Positions 11,801 through 25,128 of a stretch of 64,000 nt of DNA are shown here, one piece after another (within the stretch, counting starts at the first letter, position 1; each line of letters opens with the position of its first letter). Below the pieces are notes generated by a model, which did not search any database, was not told the DNA's origin, and saw only the letters and a program-made list of their open reading frames with translations. The stretch spans positions 60,057,584 through 60,121,583 of the forward strand of contig NC_087062.1 in NCBI RefSeq assembly GCF_963678635.1, in the 5' to 3' direction. Position numbers and translations under genes: made by a program. The stretch comes from Symsagittifera roscoffensis. Taxonomy: Eukaryota; Xenacoelomorpha; Acoela; Convolutidae.

Positions 11801-12562
11801 TCTGCATCTGTTGTCAGATTTTTAATAAAGCAGAAAACAAATAGAAAAGCAGGGCTAACTTGTTTACTCCATCCGTACATGGCCGTTATATTCACTTTTT
11901 TCCATTGTCTCCTTCTCTAAGTTCTGGGGTAGAGTCTCGGCTGGACCTTGTTTTTTTTGCAATTGTATGCAATCGATTTTTTCGGTAAAAATTGAATTGT
12001 TGTACTTTCGTTTGCCTGCTTAAATTTTGCCGACTAAGGTGCAACATCACAGCTTTTTCTTGTTCTGTAAGCAACTTTCTTTGCAGATGCAAGTGCCAGT
12101 GTTGTTCATTGAAACTTGAAAAAAAAATTTATGAAATCGTTTTTTTTTTCGGCTCAACTTGTGTCTGCTCAAAGATTGTTGGCTTTGTTTCCTCTTCGTT
12201 AGTTTTGTTCCGTTGCTGAATTAATATTGAATTATCTGGCATGTGTGCCCAGTTTGAATTTTTATCGAATTAAACGAAACTTTAAATGTTGGTACCTAGT
12301 TTTTTTTAAAACCCTTTTTGACTTTTTTCTCTTTTTAACTTTATGTTTTTTATGTTTGTTGTATCGCAAGTGGCGCAAGCTCTGCTTTGCTTCTGTGTTA
12401 AATATTGTGGTCAGTGACATATTTGTATTTATATCAATTAGGTAAGCAAAAAGAATTTTTTCCACATTGTTTTTTATTTAGATTTAAATGATAATTGAAT
12501 GGTCGGATCAAGACGGCACATCTAGACATTGATATAAAATATTTTGCAAGTTAATTTTTTTT

Positions 12563-12945
12563 GTTTTTTACTTTTATGGCCTAATGTTCTGTCGGATAGT
12601 TTGTCATGCTTCGCTTGTGATTTATTGCAAGAGGTTCGAAGCTTCGCGTCGCCTCTGTATTACATATCTAAATTTTGTGTATTGAATTTGTTTTTTACTT
12701 TTATGGCCTAATGTTCTGTCGGATAGTTTGGCATGCTTCGCTTGTGATTTATTGCAAGAGGTTCGAAGCTTCGCGTCACCTCTGTATTACAGATCTAAGT
12801 TTTGTGTATTGAATTTGTTTTTTTACTTTTATGGCCTAATGTTCTGTCGGATAGTTTGTCATGCTTCGCTTGTGATTTATTGCAAGAGGTTCGAAGCTTT
12901 GCGTCGCCTCTGTATTACAGATCTAAATTTTGTGTACTGAATTTG
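12563..12945. repeat. Tandem repeat, about 126 bp, three copies
   Basis: Three nearly identical units begin near 12563, 12689 and 12815 with TTTTACTTTTATGGCCTAAT. Each contains a GGTTCGAAGCTTCG hairpin version of the dispersed terminal motif and ends with TGTGTATTGAATTTG or similar. The copies differ by only a few bases, so the expansion is recent. A more diverged form of the terminal motif sits just upstream near 12360. Confidence 0.85.
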
Positions 12946-15900
12946 AAAAAACTGGATGTTTCTGTTTAATCCAAATTTCTTCATCAATGTCACTGGTCTG
13001 TAGATAAAAAACACCTTAAGAACCGCATCAGAATCTTTAATACCTACACATTTGGCATTTGAAGCGTTTGCTTTGACGATACAGCCTAGAATAGCAAAGA
13101 TCTGAAAGTTACTTTTAGACAAAACAGTTGACAAATTGCCTTCTTCAATAAAAAAATAGAGAAATCAGAACTAGATTTTCCATTACTACATAGAGTTTTT
13201 TTTGTCAAATTTCCCAGTGGAATAACAATTGCCTACAAAACCGTTTTTTTTAAAAAAAATTTGGTAATTGTTATCAACAAGATGTAATCATGTAATCAGA
13301 AAAGTTCCTGAAACTAGAAAACAAAAAGTTACAATTTAATTTTTTTCCATGGATCGGTAATAAAATAAAAATAAAGAATGCTAAAATGAAAAGGTTTGTT
13401 TTCGGTTTTAAAAGCTTTAAATACTTATGATGGTTTTTTGATACATTCCGGATTTAGAACGTATTTTTTTGTTTCAGCTTCAATGATTACCGATTTCTTT
13501 TCCTAAAATTTTTTAATTTCAAGTCCTTGTGGTTTTGAATTGTAATAAATGTTAATAATGAATTTTACACTTGCGAACTTTTGTGAGAATTAGTGTAATA
13601 GTCGACTATTCTTTTTTTCTTACCTAAGTTGCAAATATTGGTGCACTTATTGGCGGCTTATTTATGGTTTTTTGATAGCATATGCTTTGAGAGTCGAATA
13701 ATAATAAATTAACACATTTGATGCTTTGTTACCTCATCAAATAAACTGAAAAAGTAAACGTTTCAAACAACATAACAATCATAAAAACTCGTTTTCAGAT
13801 TTTTCTAACTCAATGGATCTCGCAATTTTTTGAAACGCATAGTTTATACATAATATGGCTTTACTTTTCCAATTTATAACGTGCAAAGTTAGTGTGGATA
13901 GCTTCAGTTTGTTGTATTCCAAATTATTACCTGCAAAATTGAGTCTATTGTATTAGGTGCCACTTTTGCTGAACTGCATTGGCAAATTATTAGCATATAA
14001 AGCTGCTTTATTCGTTACTAGTGTTTGTCGATTGTTAAGCTTGCGTGGCTTAGTGGATAGTGCGTGAGACTCAAAATATCTTGATTGCAGTAGGCCGCAG
14101 ATTCGAATCCTACACGTAGCCTAGTTTTTGCTGACTCGAGGCTTAACTCTACTTTTTCTTATTTGATTTGATAGAACTGATCTTTGGTCGTGTTCTCGCA
14201 AGTGTTTGCGAAGCGCAGCTTTGCCTCTGTGTAAAAGGTTCCTAGTCAAGAAACTTTGCTCAGTTTTTTTCCTAGGATAGTGTTTCTCAGTGGTTTTTAT
14301 GCGATGCTGAGAAACATATATAACTTTTTCAATATTTTTACATATAATTAGTGAAATTGATGTTTTCAGATTTTTGAAAATTGTTTTTGTTGAAACTTGC
14401 ATTTAGTACTTTGCATAGAATGAGTGAAAATGAATTACTCAAAACTTTGAAATTTTCCGATTAGCTGATTAAATATTCAGAGCTGTGGTTTCAATTTTTG
14501 CCGGCGACTTTGACCCAGGTTTTTTTTTCGTCAGACGAACGTTCTAGGCTCCAGTCTTAGCATTAACTATGATTGTCTTCAATGAAGCCAAATTGGGAAA
14601 ATATTTTTTCAATGAGTTTTTATCGACATGAACAGTTTTTTTGTATTGCCTTGACTTATTGCCACTACTCTAACTTAGTGCCCTATCTTGGATTTTGTTT
14701 TCCAAATTGGACCTAATGCTTAAGATTCCCAAAATTTTAATTGAAGATATTCCCAAGTCATCATTGCTTATTACCAAGTCCGTTTTTTCGTTTTTGACTG
14801 TTAGAACAAGTTAAGAATTATGTTTTTGTTTACTTTGTGATACTCAGTGAGGTTGTCTTTTTTATTGGAATTTATTCAACCAACCAAGCAACTTTTTTGC
14901 TTTTCAAATTTTGTCATTGCTAAAATGTTATATGCGAATTTGGTATTCGCTGATTGTTTCTGCACGCTTAGTTTCAGTTTTTAATCGCGCTAATTGAGAG
15001 GGCTAGGAATAAAAGTATGAAAAAAATATATTCCCAAAAAAAGCATTTCCAAAAAAAAGCATTTTTTTAAAAATCTGGTTCCAAAAATTAAATTAGCTTT
15101 CTCTGAAGCTTCTATCTGGCCAATTTATTTTTTTTATGGTAAACAAAGTTCAATTTAGAGAAATCAGATCATTTTTTAAAAAAATTCTCAAGCGATTGTT
15201 GAGCTTCGGATTTTTTGTTGCGACTCACGTTTGCGACTCCGTTCCATTCACCTTTACGACTAGCAAGTTCACGACTAGCAATTTCATTCACGTTTGGGAC
15301 TAGCAAGCGTTATGAAATCGGAATATATCCTTTTTTCGGGTTAAGAACTAGTTTAACAAAATCAGTTGAATCAGTTAGCATGTATATTCTGATAGCAATA
15401 GAACAGAATGTTTGGCAACAGATCTTTTTCGAGCATATCTGCATTTTAACTGGCCACTTCATCCAAATTTTCTTTGTTGATTGTAAATCAACTCTTACTT
15501 TTAGTTTCATTTTGTGCTGACAGTGTTCTTTCAGTTTAAAGTTTTTTTCGGCTATTGGTTTCGGGTAATGTTTATCTGTTTAGTTTTTTTTGGCTCAGCA
15601 GTCGTCTACCCAAGTATTGTTTGCTCAGTTTCCACTTGATGAAATTTGTTTTTTATTACCTATTCAAAACTGGCAATTTTATTTTTCAACACCATTCCTC
15701 AAACTTAACTAATTAAAGACAAACGTTAAAAAAAGATATTTTAAAAATCTTTTTCGATTCAGACTTTTGTCCTATTTTTTTAGTTTATCTGCCGTGTTAT
15801 TTGTTGTTGTGTGGCAAGTGGTAAAAACTTTGTTTTCTCTCTGTGTTTCATTCAAAGTGAAAGTTTTTAAAAAATACCTTTGTTAATGTTTTTTCTTATT

Positions 15901-17387
15901 TTTTCTCTTTGTTTATAGTTTTTTAAGGTTTTTACTGTTCAACAGTTTTTTGACCACAGATTCATCACCTGTGTTTTTGCAACGAAGCCAAAAAGGAACA
16001 TATTCTGCTGATCTTTGGCTCGATACATTTTTCCAGCTTCCACACATTTTCGTATTACCGTTTTTGCTCCATAGTGAGTAAAGTGCTTTCATCGTTATTT
16101 TATAGAAGGAAGAGTCACCTATGATTTTTCAAACTGCAGCTGATTTCGAAAAGAAGCTAACTTTTATATATTTTGACTATCTTTTGAGCTCTCCCGGAAC
16201 CCTCAAAAGATCCTAATCCACTGGCGAGTTTCTGATAAAAGTAGCCAAAACTGAGATTTTAGAGCATTTTTTAAGTTGTTTTTCTAATACTATCTGATAT
16301 TGATTTGCTTTTGCTTTTTCTCTTTTTGGATGTTAAATGTTGGTTGCCACAAGTTTTTCCCACGTAAATTCCGGCTCAGCGTCAATTATTAGAATGGTTT
16401 GATTGTTATGTCGCAATTAAGTCCTTTCATTCATAACTAAAAGAGCAATGAGTATTTCCTTAAAATTTTTTCATATTCGAGAAAAATTGTTTGCACTACG
16501 ACTAAATTAGCTAAAAGTTGATTGAATTGAACCACTCGATAGCTGAGCAAAAAATATATATTGATGGAAGGTGTTATATATCTTTCATTTCAATCCGCAC
16601 CCTTCCATTCAAAAAAAAGTATTTATAAAATTCAATTCAGCACAAAAATTATAAAAATGACACAATTTTTTCTGCAACTATATATCATATGTTCATTTAT
16701 TCATTTTTATTTTGCAATCTTATTTTATTCAAATATGCCACACATACAGCTAAATGTGTTTTCAGCAGGAGTGGATTTGAAAGAATATTTCAGTTTTCTT
16801 TAATTAGTAAAATTGACATATGGCATCAATATTTTTTCTCTGATGGTTTTTACTTTGTTTTTCATTTAATTACAGTCATTCAAAACTTTTTACTTGCTTA
16901 TAAATATTCCGCCCATTTTTGTGAACTTTTGCTACTTTTTCTAAATTCGTTACGATTTTGCATTTTGTTAAGGAAGGTAAGTTGCATTTCCAAATTACCA
17001 GGTTTTTGAATGGCTCTAATAGCTTTTTTGTCCTCGCTTTTTTTTCTCGTAATTCTTAAAATTTTTTTGAATCAATTCATTGAACTTCTGAGATTAAACA
17101 CCCCATTCAATCATCGTTTTTAGTCTCCCTACGTCAATTTTTTTGAAATGTGTTAAAATTCTACGTTAGAATGGAAGATTTAGACGAAAAATGCGTTTAG
17201 TCGGGCGGTCTGCACGTCTGTTGATTTCCCTAAAGGTTTGCTAAAAAATTTTGAATTGAAGTTTTTTCTCCGAAAAAATTATTCTAGTATTCCAAAAACG
17301 TTCTGGCCTTTTGTTCGGTCTGATCTTTAGAAACTCATCTGTATACATTAACAACAATACTCGGAGTATAGAGCCAGATAGACCAAG
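12946..17387. other. AT-rich intergenic stretch with no gene recognised
   Basis: Short open frames on both strands have low-complexity or lysine/phenylalanine-rich translations and no motifs. The only structured items seen are a tRNA-like segment at about 14034-14122 and a copy of the hairpin terminal motif at about 14195-14238. The last 200 bases may contain the promoter or 5' UTR of the small membrane-protein gene, but no clear TATA box was assigned. Confidence 0.5.
14034..14122 (+). other. Degenerate tRNA-like sequence (SINE head or relic)
   Basis: TGGCTTAGTGGATAG fits a Pol III A box and GATTCGAATCC fits a B box, with tRNA-like spacing including a long variable region. The would-be anticodon loop CTCAAAA resembles Leu-CAA. 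However, the acceptor, anticodon and T stems each have several mismatches, so it is probably a tRNA-derived SINE or pseudogene and not a working tRNA gene. Confidence 0.5.
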
Positions 17388-18243
17388 ATGCCTGTGTCAA
17401 GAAAGAATCAGATGAAGAAGAAGAACGTGAAGAGCTACATCACTTTCGTCCTCTTCTGCATAATAGTCGTGCAGGGGATGGGCATGGGACTCATCGTCAA
17501 AAACACCATCGACCTCAATGAGTGAGTCAATGTTTTTTTTGCTGACTTGATGAACCAAAATATGTTGAAAAATTGCCTGAATTTTCTCGGCAACCTTTCT
17601 AAATTGCGTTTATAGCTAAAAATTAAACTTTTATGTAGTAAAAAAGTGCTATTTTCTTTCTCAGATTACATAACCAGTAATTATACAAATTTTCAAAAAT
17701 TAGTCCTCCTGGAAAATGTTTGTAATACATAAATGGCTCCTTGATTTGTTTTTTGAATTCACCAAGCTTTTTCTGTTATTGTTGTTCAAACAACCCGCGC
17801 TGAAAACAACCCTTGTTACGGTTAAGTTTTTGGGTTCTCATTTCCCAAAACAAGTTGCCCAATGTTAATTCTGGCAAGTTTCTAAGCTGCAACTTTTTTT
17901 TGTGGACCATTAATTCAGCACTATATTAGCTACACTATTTCAAACTTGCCTTTTATTTTTCAGAAAGCTCGAAGCTTCTTCAACTTCTTCTATGGATGGT
18001 AAGCAACACCTTCATAAAAAAGACTAGTATGAACAATGCGACATCGAGTTAGGAGTTTAAATGATGCAAGTTTTAATATACATTATAGATTGCTTGTCTT
18101 TGCAATATTCTTTGCACTTGGAAAAAAACTGTATGTTGCACTATGTGAGCTCGTTTTTGGTTCTAGTGACGTGCATCGATGGTGCTGGATGTTTCACTCA
18201 GGAGGAGCTGCAAGCCATGGGCATCTCACTGCGACAAAAATAG
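17388..18243 (+). CDS. Small single-pass membrane protein, 3 exons, 81 aa
   Basis: Exons are 17388-17521, 17964-17998 and 18167-18243. Donors are GTGAGT, GTAAGC and the acceptors TTTTTCAG and GGTTCTAG; phases agree and give 82 codons including the stop. The protein starts with a very basic stretch (SRKNQMKKKNVKS), then one hydrophobic segment at about residues 17-39, then a Ser/Thr-rich spacer and a C-terminal part with two cysteines (CIDGAGC) and FTQEELQAMG. The charge pattern suggests an N-terminal cytosolic tail and an exported or lumenal C-terminus (inference). The middle exon is only 35 nt. I do not recognise the family. The frame stays open across two introns with good splice sites, and the codon use is far less AT-rich than the surroundings, which argues for a real gene. 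Poly(A) signals follow at 18314 and 18404. Confidence 0.75.
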
Positions 18244-18313
18244 TCCATCCATCCACTCGACATGAAAATCAAACATGTTATTTCAATATCCCAGAACCCG
18301 AGACCACTATAAA

Positions 18314-18409
18314 AATAAAAATGAAGTTTGCTTAGTTCTAAAACATCGAATGAGAGGTTCAGCTGGATTGAGATTTTGATGTGCTTAACGATTGAATCAT
18401 TCTAATAAA
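18314..18409 (+). terminator. Poly(A) signals of the small membrane-protein gene
   Basis: Two AATAAA hexamers at 18314-18319 and 18404-18409 lie 70 and 160 nt after the stop codon. Either could serve as the polyadenylation signal. Confidence 0.5.
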
Positions 18410-18429
18410 AGCCGAAGCCTCAACAAGAT

Positions 18430-21170
18430 TGGACCAGAGTGAAAGAGTAGTGAGTGTAGTAGAGTTTTCGGTTCATTGAAGGGTTGTTTGGCATTGTGTG
18501 GGGTATTGAAGCACTTTAAGCAATCGTTGGAGACACTTGGGTAAAAGCTGTTGAAGTAGGAATGAAGTATGGGGGAGAAGCTAGGCGTAGTTGAGCTACG
18601 CTGAAACAGGCCTTGCGACCCAGTGATAGTTCAGTTGGCGAGATAAATAGGGCGGTTTTTGATGAGAATTATAGGTGTGGGAACGGTTTGAATGTAGCTG
18701 GAAACCGCTCGTGTGTGGAGTACATCGTAAATGCGGAGTTTGGCTCCATGGTGGATGTACTCATTAAAGTTGATATCGTTAGACAGGGGACCCGCGCTGT
18801 GATTATGGAAAGAAAATTTTAACTTTCTGGCTGGTTGGAAGTATCAAGTATTTTTCTTCCGGAATGGTTTTGTCAAAAAAAAAAACTTGTATGGTATTCT
18901 GGAGAAAGTAGATTCATTTGGTGTTATGAGGGAAAAATAAATCATTCAGTATCTAAGTGATCGATTTTTACTTTGATGGCTTTTGTAGGAAATTGCTTCT
19001 ACAATATTTTTTTTATAAAGTACAGCCATTCAAATTGTTTGTTCTTACTTATAAGAATTCCCCCATGTTTGTGCAATATTTCTTTTTTTTCTAGTTTTCT
19101 TACGATTTTTGCCGTATGTTACAGTAGGTAAGTTGCGTATTTAAATAACCATGTTTTTAAAAGGCTCGTATAGCGTTGTTGTCCTCAAAGTTTTTATCCT
19201 CTCTAACTTCTACATTTTGTTTTAATCGATCCATTTTTTCGAGATTATGCACCATTGTTTTGTAGTATTTCTGCGTAACTTTTTTTTGAAACGTATCAAA
19301 ATTTTTGTTTTGAAAATTGTTTGGAAGATTTAGACGATACTGCTTGCTGCGGGTTCTAGGATTAATATATTCAAAGCTTCATGCATTTTTAGAAGCAGTT
19401 TGTTATTTCGGGCCAGTTGTTGCCGGCTTTTGGCATTTAAGACTGTGTTACATTTCTTGCCTTTGTTAGCTTGAGTCTTGCAGTGTTGAGAGTATTTCAT
19501 CAATGGGTCTAAGTTGAATCCGAGGATTTTAGGGCTGTGGGAGCAAAGTGTTCTGGATTTTGACTTGGGTTGAGTTCTGTAGTCGTTCGAGTCAGGTGAG
19601 AATAGGGTTGCTTTGCAATTGAAGGGGGAGGATTCTGAGTTGATATTGCCGAAATAAGTAGATAGATTCTAGAAAATCGGTGTTATGATTTTGTTGTGGG
19701 TATAGACATTGAAGTCGTTCGCGTAAGATTTAATGGAACTACATATGGGCGAAGAAGGGGAACCGTGGACACAGTAGTTAAAAAGTACTGGGATATAACT
19801 GAGCCTCAAATGAATTATTGGAATTCCATCGGGACCGAACGCTTGAAGGTCGCGCGTTTGCTATTGAGAGTGTGGTGAAGGATTTGGGGTTGTAAAGTAT
19901 GTTGTGATTTGAGTCTCTAGGGAGTGAATCGTTCAAGGTGCAAACTAGTCGCCAATAACTGCTTGCCTTGGTCCTATGGCTAGTCTAAGTCACAAACTCG
20001 CGCCAAAAATTCTCCTTGTAAGCGTTGCAAGCCATTTTTTCGTCGAGAGCCGTAATGTTTAACTTGGTGTGGTCAGTGAGCCTAGTTTGGTCGCGTTGCT
20101 TGATTAAGTTTTTGGCTTCGTCGGGAACGCATGCTTTGGCGATTTTGCAACAGTCACAGTAACCCCCTATCGTCCCTCTATCGTCTCCAGGAGGGACTGT
20201 GGGCATTGGCATCACCGAGTACTAGTCCTCCTAGTGAAGTAGTAAGTGTTTTAGAGATCCTTGGTAGCATTGGGGGAATGAGGACCGTGGAGGTGTTTAA
20301 AAGTTAGACAGGGAGAACTTTACATCTGTTGTGATGATGTCTGTTGTCTGGGATTCCAATGGGAGTTGCGAGTGCGATTTCGTAGTTTCGTAGGGGATTA
20401 ATTTGGCTAAGGCAAAGAGGAGTCCTTCGCCTTCCTTTTTTCCTTATCGCGATCGTTAATAACGAGTACTGCTGCTGCAAGAAAACTAGTATTGCTGTTG
20501 CAGTTGAGTTTGAAGTCTTGCAGAGCAGGAACGAGGATCTTGTTTCCTTCTAGGTAGAGGTCATGATCAGGTGCCTTACCAACCTTGTCGTTGCAATTCC
20601 ACTGCATTAAGCGAAGACTGTTAGAGGGTTCTCGGGGTGATAGTTTTATAAGGGCAGTATCTCGGGGGCGTTTCGAATTGGGGTATAAATTGTGTGGGTG
20701 AAGTGTAAGGGTTCGGGGAATTGAATTTCTTGGGGAAAGGTGTTAGTGGTCTTTTCGACCGGGTTTCTAGTTGATGTCTGGGTCGGAGAGTGTCTCAGAT
20801 TTGGGGAAGGGGTATGGGATGCAGGTAGGTGTGATGTCAGTAGTCTAGTACGAGTGAATGATTGAGAAGGTGATGAGTTGATGAGTTGTTTTGAATACAG
20901 AGTGAAAGCTGCATAAGCAACTTTTGATAGCAGTTTGTAGTTTGGACAGTAGAAGTCTCTGTGGTGTTGGTTAGTTTAGTTTGGGCCACTGCATTTAAAT
21001 GGATTCAACCGCCGCAGTGACACAATACGTTGCAGTGAGAGCGGCGGATCGGACCATTACATGACTCTCATTTGTAATTACCGGGGCCTGGGTTTGGTTC
21101 GATTCTGCACTATAGTAGTACTAGTAAGAAGAGTGTCCAAGCCGATCCTGAACATCCTATGACTAAAAAC
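18430..21170 (-). mobile_element. Decayed LINE-like block, minus strand
   Basis: The plus strand here is strikingly G+T-rich compared with both flanks. On the minus strand, 20407-20640 translates to a stretch beginning LRLMQWNCND, then ILVPALQDFKLNCNS, then a VINDRDK-like stretch. This matches the start of the apurinic-type endonuclease domain of non-LTR retrotransposons (QWNCNG, the ALQETK-like metal-site segment). Further downstream, 19985-20215 reads NLIKQRDQTR followed by a Lys/Trp-containing linker of the kind found between endonuclease and RT in Jockey-like LINEs. The frame is broken by many stops. I could not find the YxDD RT motif, so the downstream part is deleted or unrecognisable. 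The limits given follow the composition change and are approximate. Confidence 0.5.
21025..21120 (+). other. tRNA-like sequence (possible SINE head)
   Basis: GGTTCGATTCTGC resembles a B box. Upstream there is a GCAGTGAGAGCGGCGG stretch and a TTACA/TGTAA stem around an anticodon-like loop. Stems are imperfect. It lies at the edge of the LINE-like block, so it may be a SINE or part of the LINE tail region. Confidence 0.3.
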
Positions 21171-24100
21171 ACTGTTTTTTTGTTGCGCTGGCCCTCTTAA
21201 GGAGGGGAGATTGAAGACTTTTGCAAACTTGTGTTTGCCAAATCCATTTTATAGAAGCGCCTTCTTTGGAACCTCAGCTTATGATACAAATTGTTTTGCC
21301 TGCATGTTGTTTTGATACCTTTTCAATCGATAGATACCTATCGACAGATAGTGAGTTTCTTATAACTTTTTTACTGAATTTTTTTTGGCTGAATACCGGT
21401 TTTATTAGCCCTTTAACAAAAAATTCATTTTACATGCTTCCGGGGCTTTCTGTTTTGTTTGGATAGAAATTGGGTTTTGAAAAGTTTGGATAATTGAAGA
21501 ATTTACAAAAACAAAGTTTTTACAAATTTTGGGTTTTTGCAGTTGTACATATTAGAAGTAAATGAAAAACTGTGAAACGATACTATGTTTTTAGCCTAAG
21601 CTGTAAAACTTGAAAGGTACGCAAAGGAAGCTCAATTGAAACAATTGCAGTTTGGCACTTTTTGAACTGATTTTATTGGTTAGATTCATTTTAAGTTTCC
21701 TCTATACTTTCAAACTGAGTTTTGCACAAAAGGAGGTTTCAGCTATCCTTTGGATTTGTAAGAAATCTATTTTCAAAAGAATTTGGCATGAGGTTAACCG
21801 TTTTTAGCGGCAATTGGGAATTTATACTTTTTTTTCGAAAATTAGCCTCAGGTAAAGTAGTTGAGATAAGACTGCGAGCTCTGAATGTTTTCAACTCACT
21901 GCTGCAGGAATAGACTACAAATTGCATGTCAAGTTGGTCCCAGCTTTTCTTTTTAAAATTATTTTTAACCAGTTGATGTAGCTGAATTTCGACCTCTTCG
22001 AAAGCAATCAGTAGAAAACTGCAACAAATGAAAAATCTCACAGGGTTCCAAATCGTAAGACAAAACAATCTTAAGAAAAAAATTAATATATCCAGCATTG
22101 GCGACGTTTTTGGATTTTTTGTTACAATAAGAATTTGTAGCTAACTCTGTTATACCTAGTTTTTTTTCAACAGTTCTCATTTTTACCGACTTCTTATGTT
22201 TGTAATGTTTGTGTTGCATCGCAAGTGATGCTAAGCTCCGCTTTACCCTTTTGATGCAATTTTTTTCAAGATGCTTACCGAATAAGGATGCAGATGAATG
22301 TCAGAAGGCAGATGAATCTCAGTCTTTTCTCGAAAAATTCTTTAACTTGCCCCTACTTTTTTTCAGAAATGTCCCCGAACACACAACGTGGTATGAAATA
22401 CTCATACTTGAAGACTTGCATAATTTCAACCTAGGAGTCTCGTTAATTTCAATCATTTTCTTCGAAATGTAATGAAATGTGTTGTAATGAAGGTATTAGG
22501 CCAAACCTTGCACGTGTTCAGTTGTTCTTTGAAAAAAATTAAACCAGTTTGTTTAGGAAAACATAAGTTTTCTAATAAAAATGTTTTACGCTCGCAATGG
22601 CATGAAAAATAATAGTTTTTGAAATCACTTTCCAGCGCAATTATTTCAATGCTTGCTCTACCGACTAACTACACTTGAAATAGCAACTGTATAGAAAATT
22701 GAAACCCTTACGCTCATCAATCAACCAAAAGCGTTGCAAAATTATTCGCTGCTGAAAAAACTTTTCTTTTTAAGCTTTGTTTCCCCTATATTTTTAGATG
22801 CTCTAAGAATATTATCATAGACAGTTTTTAGTAATAAAAAAAGAACAAGACTGCTCGTATCAGGGTGAAGCTCTGAACGTTCCGACAGCCTTTTAAGGTC
22901 TATGGAGCAGCAAGAACATGAAAAATTTATATGTAAAAAAAATTAAAATAAAAAAAATTGCGATTTTTTTTTGTGAAAAAATCTCCCCAAACGCTTTATT
23001 AAGTACAAAATGATAGACTTTGCCCCTATTAACAAATCAATTATGACATATAAGCTTCCTTGAATCAATTTGGAACGATTTCTAATACGGATTAAATCTC
23101 GCTTACGTGTTAATAGCGCGAAAAAAAGTGACCACAGGTAAAATATATTCTGAAAAATGAGCTCAAAACAACAATACTTTTGATATGATCTGAAAAATTT
23201 TTGTCAAAAATGATAAGTTCACAATTCAAAAATTGACTGAATAAAAAAAACCCTCAAGCATAAATATTCGGCATTTTCTTTGAGCGTCGGAACAATTAGT
23301 TTGCCTCAATTCATTTCGATATGATTTTGCAGCGGGGATAATTCGCCATGATCAAACATATAAAGCACAAGCAGTAGAGCTAGATTCGTGACTAGTTAGT
23401 ACAGTGGGCGGGGCTGACGAAGATCCAGGAAATCGACCCCCCGAGAGAAAAATTCTTTTGAAAATTTCTCTCATTAGAAAAAACCAACCCGAGCATATAT
23501 ATACCTCACTTACTTCGAAAGTTGGAACAAAAAGTTGCCCGAATAAAAAACCACACTGAGCTCAACTATTTGTCACTTATTTGAAAATGGGAGCAATAAG
23601 TTAATGGATCGATCAATTTTGTTTTGTGGTATCTGCTTAGTTTATCATTTTTGCGTGATTTATCATTTGCCGCTATAAAATTTGGCCCACGATAATTAAA
23701 CAAATCGCTTTTTTACCACGGCTTAGAAATTCAAGTGCCAATCACGTTTTTGTTATAATTCAACTAGGCTTTTGTACATCTTGGCAAAACCATAAATAAT
23801 CCGAATGACATTTAATTCTTCTGAAATGATTTTTGGCCAAGAGTTTTTGATAAACCATAAACTAATATGATTGCATAAGGTATTACGTATAGAACGTGTA
23901 TGGTTAAAAAATAGAATTTCGATCGCCAAAATTGAATATATATTCCTTTTTTATTTTCAAAAATTGGACCAACAAGAGGATAAGGCGCTACCACACGTAA
24001 TTGAAACGGATGCTTCATTTTGTTTTAAAAATTGGACCATTTTCCTTTCAGAGTAGTTTGCTAATTTGTCTTCCCCCCTTGTTCAGGATTCGTCCAATTG

Positions 24101-25128
24101 AGAATTTAACTTATACTTAGTTCTCTTTCGATACAGCCGCTTAGTTTGTCCCATTTAATATATAAAGTGCTCTTTTTTACTCGATTAACTCCACCGATTG
24201 AAAAAGTTTTTTAGTTGGTCGAAACCTCAATGAGAATAAGTTATGTCGCTTAAAACTTTGACTTTGAATCGATATCTGCAGTTAGATACGAGGACCAAAT
24301 ATGTTTGTGGATGCCTTTTTATTTCACATCTTGGTATCTCTCGGTTACAGAACTGATTGTTAAGATCATTTTTACCTAATGTTTCATAGAACAAACAGAG
24401 GCAGTAGATCACTAACATTTAAAGAGGTAAGAGATGATTTTGAGGCAGACTAAAGTTGCAGTTGTGTCTAAAGTAAATGTTAAGTTTAAGTGAAATGGAT
24501 ATTTTTTGCCTGAATATACGTTGAGCTAACTTTCACGAAACCGTTGTAACTTTCACGAAACCGTTGTTACTAACAATCTAGAACAATTGATGAAGAAGAC
24601 ATGCACAGAGATTGCTGCATCGGAATTATAGTTAAAAATTAAACAATTAGGACATTTAGTGTTCCGACCACTTCACGAACCAGAAGAAACTATGGCATAG
24701 GGAAGAAACTATGGTATTTTTTCAACGCATTTCGAGTATTTCAAATAAAACTCGTTGGTATTTCAGAGTGATATCAAATTAAAGCGCTACTGATTGTGAT
24801 TCCAATTCCAAAAAAAATGTGAAAAAAATTGTTTGTCAAAAAATAACTAATTTGAACTTTTGGCCATTCAGACTAACTTGAGCAGCGTTGGTCTAAAATT
24901 TGATTCGTTCTTTCACTGATTTTGATTTTTAGACCCATTTTGATACCCGAGTTAACTTTTTAAAAGTGCACCTGCCCAAAAAAGCACAAAAATTCCAAAA
25001 AATCTAGTTCAATTTAAACTTATTTTTCCAAAAACTAATGTGGTCAGAAATTTTTGTGCAGTAACCAACTATCTTTGTTTAAAACTAAATTTAGAGTGCT
25101 CTTAAGTAAAATAAAACGTCTAATGCAT
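21171..25128. other. AT-rich intergenic stretch with no gene recognised
   Basis: Open frames are short, AT-rich and without motifs. A copy of the hairpin terminal motif lies near 22208-22255. Around 23400 a short C-run and GATCCAGG segment may be an old fragment of the hAT-like MITE. Nothing else is seen. Confidence 0.5.

Noticed and set aside
12563..12945. CRISPR-like array of three repeats
   Set aside because: Units are 126 bp with no spacer/repeat distinction, in an animal genome; this is a tandem minisatellite.
14034..14122. Functional Leu tRNA gene
   Set aside because: A and B boxes fit, but acceptor, anticodon and T stems each have several mismatches.
18613..18822. 69-codon plus-strand frame in the G+T-rich block
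   Set aside because: No motif, and opposite to the strand with LINE similarity.
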